Source: DTU018 sp029550685 (GTDB taxonomy: Bacteria; Bacillota; Syntrophomonadia; Syntrophomonadales; Syntrophomonadaceae). Taken from it: DNA of 20,198 nt. This document shows positions 14,401 through 20,198 of this stretch, one piece after another. Where the stretch lies: contig DAONVO010000037.1 in the NCBI GenBank assembly GCA_035412805.1, forward strand, positions 1-20,198, read 5' to 3'. Made by a program: the position numbers and the translations under genes. The notes beneath the pieces are model-generated. The model saw only the letters and a program-made list of their open reading frames with translations. It searched no databases and had not been told where the DNA came from. Each line of letters opens with the position of its first letter. The first letter of the stretch is position 1.

Positions 14401-14637
14401 TTATGTGGGCAGCTTGAAGAAAGAATCATAAGCTTTAACCAGGGGCATCAGCTTCTCAAAAAGGTGCCCCGGATGAGGCAGAGCCATACCATCGCGCATG
14501 TAATCAATTCCGTATACCATACTGATAGCAATGATAAATGCACCCAGCAGAGCTTCTTTCCAGGATTTGTTGTGCAGCAAGTCCCGGCCTTCCAGCAGGA
14601 TATACAAAAAGGTGAATGACAGCAAAATTACGAGCAT
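14401..14637 (-). CDS. Small two-helix membrane protein of the ger cluster (second copy)
   Basis: This 78-residue protein starts at ATG 14637 after AAGGAGGT. It has two hydrophobic segments (about 2-16 and 29-46) joined by a polar loop, and a soluble tail. It shares a pattern with the 69-residue protein at 15798-16007: E, three residues, LL, N, a basic residue, an aromatic, KE before the second helix, and a Pro-containing PHP/PIP segment after it. Small two-helix proteins encoded in ger operons of Bacillus have been described as D subunits that modulate germination; homology to those cannot be judged from the sequence alone. It lies 9 bp after the second gerAC and 22 bp before gerAB. Confidence 0.82.
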   Translation of the reverse strand: MLVILLSFTFLYILLEGRDLLHNKSWKEALLGAFIIAISMVYGIDYMRDGMALPHPGHLFEKLMPLVKAYDSFFKLPT

Positions 14638-14646
14638 GGCAAGTCC

Positions 14647-15795
14647 TTACCTCCTTAAGGTTAAAGGCGCATTCAGCTGGCCTTGTTTACGAATTTCTGT
14701 TTGCACGGTTACCTGCGCTCTTACATGAGGAAAAATTTCATACCAGTTGTTCTCTATGGTTGTCCAAACTTGTGGATAATAGGAATAAACCTTTTTTCCC
14801 CAGCCCAGGATATCACCGTTAAGCTGCTGAGCCCCGTTAATACAAGCCCGAACCTGTCTTTCAATTTCCCGGGAGGCTAGAGTTTCCAAAGTTTCAATAT
14901 TTTCCAGTTTCTGGACATCGGCCAATCCGCCCTGATCATGCAGGTTTAGAATCGCTTCCACCTCTATGTCCATGGTGATCTCACCACCTTCAATACGAGG
15001 GTAAGTACAGCTGTTGAACCGGCTTACCTCCAGAGTTACGAAGTTCAGGCCAGGGAGAGGATTATCCAATACAATTAAGCCCCCCAACTTTTTTGTGGCG
15101 GTGAGCCAAAGATAACCACGGCTCTCCAGTTCATTCAGCGACCCCACCAGGCGGTTTTGACGAAACACTGCCATGCCATCCAAGGTTATTACCGGACGAT
15201 CTTCCTGCTGGGAGACAGTAACCTGGGGCATTATAGGGTCAATACCGGGAGAGGCTGCTTTATTCAAAAACTCATCACAGGAAACCGGTTTATATACCCC
15301 ATACATCTCTTCCTGAATTTCCAGCAGGTCTACCAAGCCCCGGGAAGATAAAGACATAGGAAAGTCGCTCTGGAATATGTCATACGGGGTGGCCTGGTGC
15401 GCTAGAACTATCAAAGCATCTTTGCGTATATTCCGGTTACGGGCCAGAAAATCTGCCATATAGGACAAATCCGTGCGGGCCAGAGTTTCCCCCACCACAA
15501 AAACATCGGCATGAGACCAGAGCGGCAATCGGGGTAGAGTCAGGATAATGTCCCGGGCAGCCTGGGTAGGTGTCAGGCCAGTTCCTACAAAAACTTCAGC
15601 CTGGATTTCGCTGATACCGGCCTCCTGAATATTGACGGGACGGTTAAACTGGGCATAGAATAAAATCTTGCCCTGGCCGTCCAGGTCAACTCCCAAACCG
15701 GACCCCACTGCTGTTTGTTCCACATTCGTCATACCGCAGCCGCTAATAAAGAATAGAGCAAATAGTATTATTATTTTCCCTGCTTTGATACGCAT
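14647..15795 (-). CDS. gerAC: Germinant receptor lipoprotein, GerAC family (copy 2)
   Basis: This is a 382-residue lipoprotein of the Ger(x)C family, the subunit anchored by diacylglycerol on the outer face of the spore inner membrane. The ATG at 15795 follows AAGGAGAA and yields the signal peptide MRIKAGKIIILFALFFISGC, with lipobox ISGC and lipidated Cys20. An earlier in-frame start would run through the preceding gene and lose the signal peptide. The family core TLPRLPLWSHADVFVVGE and FLARNRNIRKDALIVLA is clear. It is about as long as copy 1 (385 residues) and shares this core with it, including LPRLPLW and NIRK. Only 2 bp separate it from the upstream small gene. Confidence 0.93.
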   Translation of the reverse strand: MRIKAGKIIILFALFFISGCGMTNVEQTAVGSGLGVDLDGQGKILFYAQFNRPVNIQEAGISEIQAEVFVGTGLTPTQAARDIILTLPRLPLWSHADVFVVGETLARTDLSYMADFLARNRNIRKDALIVLAHQATPYDIFQSDFPMSLSSRGLVDLLEIQEEMYGVYKPVSCDEFLNKAASPGIDPIMPQVTVSQQEDRPVITLDGMAVFRQNRLVGSLNELESRGYLWLTATKKLGGLIVLDNPLPGLNFVTLEVSRFNSCTYPRIEGGEITMDIEVEAILNLHDQGGLADVQKLENIETLETLASREIERQVRACINGAQQLNGDILGWGKKVYSYYPQVWTTIENNWYEIFPHVRAQVTVQTEIRKQGQLNAPLTLRR

Positions 15796-15797
15796 AC

Positions 15798-16007
15798 TTA
15801 TTCTCCTTGAATTTCCAGCCGGGGATATAAATCCTGCAGGGGGTTGGGAATTGGCCATTGGTAGAGTTGGGCTAAGGTTAAGTACATCCCCAGCAGAAAT
15901 AAGATGCCAAAGACTTGAATTTCTTTGTAAAGACGGTTCTTTAACAACCCCGGCAGTTCTATGCACACAACTAAGACAAAGGTTATCAGGGCAAGTGCCA
16001 GCAGCAT
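15798..16007 (-). CDS. Small two-helix membrane protein of the ger cluster (first copy)
   Basis: This 69-residue protein starts at ATG 16007 after AAGGAGAAATCTAT. Hydrophobic segments cover roughly residues 2-17 and 31-48. A basic loop, LLKNRLYKE, lies between them and a WPIPNPLQDLYPRLE tail follows. It resembles the 78-residue protein at 14401-14637 in length, topology and the E..LL.N...KE pattern, so the two look like paralogs. It sits 15 bp after gerAC copy 1 and 2 bp before gerAC copy 2, which implies tight co-translation. It may be a germinant-receptor accessory (D-type) subunit; that is inference from position and topology. Confidence 0.82.
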   Translation of the reverse strand: MLLALALITFVLVVCIELPGLLKNRLYKEIQVFGILFLLGMYLTLAQLYQWPIPNPLQDLYPRLEIQGE

Positions 16008-16022
16008 ATAGATTTCTCCTTA

Positions 16023-17180
16023 TTATTTAATAAGAAATGAGCGATCGTTTAAGTAGGTGCGGCGCAGTTCAAAGTTAACCTTGACAGTCACGTCCAATTG
16101 GGCAAAAATTTCAGGCCAGTCCTTTCCCACCTGGGCCCAGATAGTCGGGTCATGAGCATTCACTAACCGGCCCCAGCCAAAGATGTCAGCCTGGTATTGC
16201 TGGGTTTTATGGACTGTCTGGTATATTTGTTGCTCCATCTGCCGGGCGGTCAGTTCCTCCATATAATTAAAGTTTTCCAGGGACAGCAGGGGCAATGGGG
16301 AAGTCTGATCATAAAAATTGCCTTCTGCATTAATTTCTACCATGATACGCAGCTGCCCCTCCTCCAGAACCGGTTTTACAGATGCCTGGGAAGATATCAA
16401 TTCGACAGTGACATAGCGATTATCATCTCCGGGAGCTGGAATAACAATTAATCCGCCCCGGATTTGTTCAGGACTTAAAAAGCGAAATCCCTGGCTTTCG
16501 GTCTCGTTTAATTCACCTGCCAGCTCCGGGCCTCGAAAAACAGCCATTCCGTCAACCTTCAGCAGTTTTTTATCCTTATTGGTAATTATTTTTACCTGGG
16601 GCAGTACCGGGTCTATTCCCGGGGTTGTCAGTCTATAGAGAAAATCTTCCAGGGTCATGGGAACATAAATACCGGTCTGGTTTTCCTGAGTTTCCAGTAT
16701 GCGCCGGATAGCCACCGCCGAATGAGGTTCCAGAGGGGTTTCCACCTTTAAGATTTCTGCGGCAGGAGCCCCTCGCGCCATTACCAGCATAGAGTTTTTG
16801 CGGATGTTGATGTTACGGGAAAGAAAGTCTATCACATCAGTAATACCACGTTTAGCCAAATCTTCTCCCAGGACCAGAGTATTGGCATGGAACCATAAAG
16901 GAAGACGAGGCAGGATCAGGGTCATTCGCCGGGCACATTCGCTTAAGGTTTGGCCGCGTTCACTCAGCACTATAGATTGGGCACGCGCTTGAGAACTAGA
17001 CTGTTCCTGGGTAGTAGCCTGGGCCAGCTGGACTGTAACGATGAAGCTGTCTTCACTCCAGTCCGCAGCAGTTCCTATGGCAATAGCGGTCTGATCTACT
17101 TCCCGAGCCTGGCAGCCAATTATAATCATGGAGCAACCCAGCAGAAATGCTGTAACCAAGGCAAGCTTAAAATATTTCAT
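16023..17180 (-). CDS. gerAC: Germinant receptor lipoprotein, GerAC family (copy 1)
   Basis: This 385-residue Ger(x)C family lipoprotein starts at ATG 17180 after GGGAGGG and overlaps the gerAA stop by 4 bp (ATGA). The signal peptide MKYFKLALVTAFLLGC continues to the lipobox IIIGC; Cys23 is the likely lipidation site and Cys16 a less likely one. The family core LPRLPLWFHANTLVLGEDLA and FLSRNINIRKNSMLVMA is followed by PGIDPVLPQVKI and a C-terminal domain ending in FGWGRLVNAHDPTIW. It shares these blocks with copy 2, and a small membrane protein gene follows each of them. It is expected to form a complex with GerAA and one of the two GerAB proteins. Confidence 0.94.
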   Translation of the reverse strand: MKYFKLALVTAFLLGCSMIIIGCQAREVDQTAIAIGTAADWSEDSFIVTVQLAQATTQEQSSSQARAQSIVLSERGQTLSECARRMTLILPRLPLWFHANTLVLGEDLAKRGITDVIDFLSRNINIRKNSMLVMARGAPAAEILKVETPLEPHSAVAIRRILETQENQTGIYVPMTLEDFLYRLTTPGIDPVLPQVKIITNKDKKLLKVDGMAVFRGPELAGELNETESQGFRFLSPEQIRGGLIVIPAPGDDNRYVTVELISSQASVKPVLEEGQLRIMVEINAEGNFYDQTSPLPLLSLENFNYMEELTARQMEQQIYQTVHKTQQYQADIFGWGRLVNAHDPTIWAQVGKDWPEIFAQLDVTVKVNFELRRTYLNDRSFLIK

Positions 17181-18733
17181 GCATTTCCCTCCCCGGACTT
17201 CTGACGAACCTGGTTTTCCATGCCTTCCATATAGGGGCGCTGGTTGGCCATTTTCCAGTGTCTTCTTAGAATAATGTCGCTCAGCTGAGTCCAGTTAAAG
17301 GGGGCTATAGGGGACAGGTACGGCATACCCAGGGAAGAGAGAGAAGCCATTCTCACCAGCATAAGAATCAGCACCACCATAATGCCTAAAAATCCCAGAG
17401 CAGCAGCGGCCGCCAGAAAACCAAAACGGGCTATGCGTATGATCAAAGCAGCATTATAATTAGGGGCTACAAAAGAAGCTATACCTGTGAAAGCTACGAT
17501 AACCACCATGGGAGTGGATACCAGACCAGCTCGAACCGCGGCATCTCCGATAATCAGAGCCCCCACAATACTTACGGCCGGGCCCACTGCTCGGGGCAGT
17601 CGCAAGCCCGCTTCGCGCAGGAGTTCGAAGGTAGCTTCCATCAGGAATGCTTCCACAAAAATAGGGAAAGGCACCCCCTGCCGGGCTGCGGCAATGGTCA
17701 GGTACAAAGCAGTAGGAAGCATTTCCTGGTGATAGGAAGTAATTGCAACGTACAAGGAGGGTAATAACAGGGCCAGTAAAAATGCAGTGAAACGCCCTAT
17801 ACGGTACAATGAGGCCGGTATAAAAGGAGTGTAGTAATCTTCTGCAGCTATCCAGAACTGGGGAAAGGATACCGGTAAAATCATGGCGGTAGGGGAGCCA
17901 TCCACAATAATGGCTGCCCGGCCTTCCAGGAGATGTCCGCATACCCGGTCTGGCTTTTCAGTATGTTCCACCTGAGCGAAAATAGTATTTTGGGTGTCAG
18001 CTATGAATTCCTGCAGGTACTCAGGATCTAGGACCGCGTCAGTGTCAATGCTTGCCAAACGGGAACGTATCTCATTGATCAGGTTAGGGGGAGCTATGCC
18101 GCTGATATAGCACAGGACCACATCGGTTTTGGTAACCCGCCCCATAATATAGCCTTCTATTTTGAGATTAGCCGATTTAATACGACGCCTGATCATAGCG
18201 GTATTAAAGCGCACCGTCTCGGTAAAGGACTCTTTGGGACCATAGACCACTACCTCGTTCTCCGGTCTTTCTACCCCCCTGCCTTCCCAGGAGCGGGTGC
18301 CGGCCACCAGAGCCTCTTTTATGCCATCAATCAAGAAGACCGCGTCCCCGGAGCTAATATGGTGACAAATGCTGTTGTAATCAGTAACCGTTTTTATTTC
18401 GGCCATGGTCACTATCCGGTAACGCACGCTTTCCAGCACGTCTTCCTGCAGAGTTCCATCCTGGTTGCGCAGCATATCCATTTCCAGCATAAGAGGTTTA
18501 AGCAGATTAAATTCCACTTCTTGCCGGTCCACCAGTCCGTCAAAATAGAGCAGCAAACCTTCAAAAGGAGGATTGCCGAACTGAAAGCGCTTTAGGACCA
18601 GATCCGAACAATTCTGCAATATAACTTCCAGATTATTCTGATCAGTATTTAAGTTGCCGGTTATGGGCTGATTTATCAGTTCATGAGGATCAGAGGAGCC
18701 CTCGGATTTGCCTTTGCTACTTAAATAACGCAT
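17177..18733 (-). CDS. gerAA: Germinant receptor subunit A, GerAA family
   Basis: This 518-residue spore germination protein is the core subunit of GerA-type receptors in the spore inner membrane, for which an ion-channel role has been reported. The ATG at 18733 follows AGGAGGTCCAC. A soluble N-terminal part (about 1-300) contains ERPENEVVVYGPKESFTE (155-172) and EGRAAIIVDGSP (270-281). The membrane part contains FTAFLLALLLPSLYVAITSY (315-334), EAFLMEATFELLREAGLRLP (361-380) and GALIIGDAAVRAGLVS (391-406), with a hydrophobic segment near 436-460. It is the only A subunit in the cluster and has a forespore-type promoter in the 81-bp gap upstream. Confidence 0.95.
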   Translation of the reverse strand: MRYLSSKGKSEGSSDPHELINQPITGNLNTDQNNLEVILQNCSDLVLKRFQFGNPPFEGLLLYFDGLVDRQEVEFNLLKPLMLEMDMLRNQDGTLQEDVLESVRYRIVTMAEIKTVTDYNSICHHISSGDAVFLIDGIKEALVAGTRSWEGRGVERPENEVVVYGPKESFTETVRFNTAMIRRRIKSANLKIEGYIMGRVTKTDVVLCYISGIAPPNLINEIRSRLASIDTDAVLDPEYLQEFIADTQNTIFAQVEHTEKPDRVCGHLLEGRAAIIVDGSPTAMILPVSFPQFWIAAEDYYTPFIPASLYRIGRFTAFLLALLLPSLYVAITSYHQEMLPTALYLTIAAARQGVPFPIFVEAFLMEATFELLREAGLRLPRAVGPAVSIVGALIIGDAAVRAGLVSTPMVVIVAFTGIASFVAPNYNAALIIRIARFGFLAAAAALGFLGIMVVLILMLVRMASLSSLGMPYLSPIAPFNWTQLSDIILRRHWKMANQRPYMEGMENQVRQKSGEGNA

Positions 18734-18772
18734 GTGGACCTCCTGTTTAACTGCTCCGGTTACACTTCACTT

Positions 18773-18802
18773 TAGTTTGTTCTGTAAAAGTAGCCCTTAT
18801 AC
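18773..18802 (-). promoter_or_regulatory. Candidate sigma-G/sigma-F promoter of the gerAA operon
   Basis: On the minus strand GTATA (18802-18798) is followed after 18 bp by CAAACTA (18779-18773). This fits GHATR, 18 bp, CATnnTA with one -10 mismatch. Read as sigma-F it is GTATA, 15 bp, GAACAAACTA, also one mismatch. Transcription would start about 30 nt before gerAA. Bacillus gerA operons are sigma-G dependent, which agrees. Confidence 0.65.
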
Positions 18803-18814
18803 AGAGACTGACTG

Positions 18815-19933
18815 TCAATCCATATTCTGTACTGGTATGGATTGGGCCGGCTGGGAGCGAGCTTGGGGCTTAAACAATATTCGTACAAACATAATGAAGG
18901 GAATCAGAAATAAGGCTATGCTGTAAAAAATAGGAATTAAAACTTCAGATAGTATGTGCACCTCCAAGATATTGTCGGCCATGGTTAAAGATAATACTCC
19001 TATGATTAAAGCGGTGGGCGCTGCCATGAAGCGATAGCTTTCCAGGCGCAAAGCCTGCTGCAGGCTTATCAGGCTGATAAACCAGGTGCCAGTGGTGGTG
19101 GCAAACATACCCATAGTCCAAACACCGATGAAAACGATGTCAATATTCTGGATAAAACCGCCTATATTTATAATCCGCACAATAGTGAAAGTGGGGAAAG
19201 ACAGGGTTTTGGCAGCGGGTCCGCTGAATATCAAGATAGAAAGTAAAAGGGCCCAGGCTATTAGGACCACATAAGTGAACAATGCCGCCACAGCCGCTTT
19301 GCGTAACCCGGTCCAATCACTGGCCAGCTTGCCCAGCACCAGTATAATGAAGCCCCGGGATACGATAATCGAGGTCGAAGCAGTAGCCAAGGCCAGATCC
19401 TTCAAGTTTAAATTGTTAATGGGCAGCAGGTTTTCAACATTTAATGGCCGGCTGAGTGCCATGAGCAGTATGGAGACGGTGATGAACAATCCTGCTATGG
19501 CAACGATTTCAAAAGTCCTCAGAAAAGTTTGCCTTCCGGACTTCAGGGCTGAAAAGCAAACCAACAGCAGGACGGTAATATGCACACTTATAGGAGTTCC
19601 CGGCAAAACATTGGTTTCCACAAATTCAACAAACAAGCGGATGCCAAAAGCGGCGATCAACAGCTCGCTCAGGAAATAAAATACCTGCAGGAATCGGCCC
19701 ACCGTCGACCCAAAATGTTCTTCCAGCATAGCCGGAAAAGGAGTTTGACTGCGGCGAATTATAAACAAATACATGGCATAGATCAAAAACCCGAAAGGCA
19801 GTGACAAAACCACTGCTATCCAGGCATTGTTGCTGAGTGTTTCCAACTGGCGTTTGGGCACTTCCAGAAAAGCAATGGGAATAGTCATTACTGTCAAGGT
19901 GGCCCAAATCTGAAAGGAACTGATACGCTGCAC
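18815..19933 (-). CDS. gerAB: Spore germination permease, GerAB family (outer copy)
   Basis: This is a second GerAB-type membrane protein with about ten helices. I choose GTG 19933, 7 bp after GCGGAGGA; the protein then begins MQRISSFQIWATLTVM, matching the family opening and giving 372 residues, the same length as the inner copy. ATG 19984 in frame has no ribosome binding site and would add a basic 17-residue extension. Motifs include NNAWIAVVLSLPFGFLIY and ASTSIIVSRGFIILVLG. It precedes gerAA in the direction of transcription and is separated from it by 81 bp holding a promoter. It could therefore be a separate unit or read through into the operon. Confidence 0.92.
   Translation of the reverse strand: MQRISSFQIWATLTVMTIPIAFLEVPKRQLETLSNNAWIAVVLSLPFGFLIYAMYLFIIRRSQTPFPAMLEEHFGSTVGRFLQVFYFLSELLIAAFGIRLFVEFVETNVLPGTPISVHITVLLLVCFSALKSGRQTFLRTFEIVAIAGLFITVSILLMALSRPLNVENLLPINNLNLKDLALATASTSIIVSRGFIILVLGKLASDWTGLRKAAVAALFTYVVLIAWALLLSILIFSGPAAKTLSFPTFTIVRIINIGGFIQNIDIVFIGVWTMGMFATTTGTWFISLISLQQALRLESYRFMAAPTALIIGVLSLTMADNILEVHILSEVLIPIFYSIALFLIPFIMFVRILFKPQARSQPAQSIPVQNMD
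18816..18844. repeat. Hairpin at the gerAB/gerAA junction
   Basis: CAATCCATA (18816-18824) pairs perfectly with TATGGATTG (18836-18844) across an 11-base loop. It covers the last codons and stop of gerAB, upstream of the gerAA promoter in the direction of transcription. On the minus strand no T tract follows, so a factor-independent terminator is not supported; RNA stabilisation or a protein site are possible. Confidence 0.5.
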
Positions 19934-20198
19934 AATCAAGTCCTCCGCGAATCTTACAATTCTTTTCCAGATTAGTCTGGCCATTAACAGGAAAACTATT
20001 ACTGGATTAACGAGCTTTTTATCTTATTCCCGACCCTTTCTGGACAGGCGAATTTTGTCTTCCATCATCAGACGGCTTTTGCTGACAAATAAGGACAACC
20101 TGGATTGCCCAATCCATAATAGAAAGAATTAATTTTATGATGGGACGATGGTAAAAAGTGAATAAAAGGGGATTTTGAGTTATATACTATCACTGAAA
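19934..20198. other. Region upstream of gerAB, no gene seen
   Basis: No coding frame with a ribosome binding site is visible on either strand. The stretch is AT-rich and contains TGGATTG/CAATCCA with a 2-base loop at 20101-20116, and the promoter candidate at 19973-20002. A further CATCATA -10-like match lies near 20138-20144 on the minus strand but has no partner -35 element. Confidence 0.5.
19973..20002 (-). promoter_or_regulatory. Candidate sigma-F-type promoter of the outer gerAB
   Basis: On the minus strand GGCCAGACTA (19982-19973) matches the sigma-F -10 consensus GGnnAnAhTr at every fixed position. GTAAT (20002-19998) lies 15 bp upstream, a weak -35 element (3 of 5). Transcription would begin near 19966, downstream of ATG 19984 and upstream of GTG 19933, which supports the GTG start. 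Confidence 0.45.

Noticed and set aside
17460..17942. 160-codon minus-strand frame inside gerAA
   Set aside because: It lies on the same strand in another frame within the GerAA membrane domain. The protein is rich in Arg/Ser/Cys and shows no family signal.
20122..20144. CATCATA on the minus strand as another sigma-G -10 element
   Set aside because: No GHATR-like -35 element lies 17-19 bp upstream, and it is about 200 bp from the gene.

Overview
The window reads as chromosomal core DNA of an endospore-forming, Gram-positive anaerobe (Firmicutes/Clostridia). The order ispE, gntR, NTP transferase, glmU, prs, ctc, pth, a small Cys4 gene and mfd resembles the Bacillus/Clostridia neighbourhood (B. 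subtilis has glmU-prs-ctc-pth-fin-mfd). Sporulation genes (spoIIR and a large ger cluster) sit on both sides. The direct DapL lysine route, ctc and a gerA cluster fit a Syntrophomonas- or Desulfotomaculum-like clostridium; that genus guess rests on memory of gene content, not on a search.

Layout. Bases 1-534 hold no convincing gene: a 51-bp direct repeat, an imperfect palindrome of the dispersed TGTCATTGCGAGG type, and a second inverted-repeat element. Bases 535-2548 (+) are dapF-dapL, the last steps to meso-diaminopimelate. A 305-bp gap with three hairpins and a forespore-type promoter leads to spoIIR (2854-3453), closed by a good intrinsic terminator. Bases 3558-5915 (+) are ispE, a GntR/FCD regulator overlapping it by 34 bp, and a MobA-like nucleotidyltransferase of unknown substrate. 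After a new promoter come glmU and prs (6077-8403); ctc (8494-9120) has its own strong sigma-A-type promoter and a terminator; then pth, a 54-residue Cys4 protein in the position of the anti-sigma-F factor gene fin, and mfd (10077-13286).

The rest (13260-19933) lies on the minus strand and is a germinant-receptor locus. In transcription order it reads B permease, A subunit, C lipoprotein, small two-TM protein, C lipoprotein, small two-TM protein, B permease. The two C plus small-protein pairs look like a tandem duplication. Its last gene overlaps the 3' end of mfd tail-to-tail by 27 bp.

How it fits together. One half serves envelope precursors (DAP, isoprenoids, UDP-GlcNAc), PRPP, translation and repair. 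The other half is a forespore programme: SpoIIR signals forespore sigma-F activity to the mother cell, Fin would damp sigma-F, and the ger proteins form a germinant receptor in the forespore inner membrane. Three sites, before spoIIR, gerAA and the outer gerAB, share a sigma-F/sigma-G-like pattern with -35 and -10 elements at the same spacing. The least described parts are the paired small membrane proteins with the duplicated B and C subunits, and the divergent Fin-like protein.
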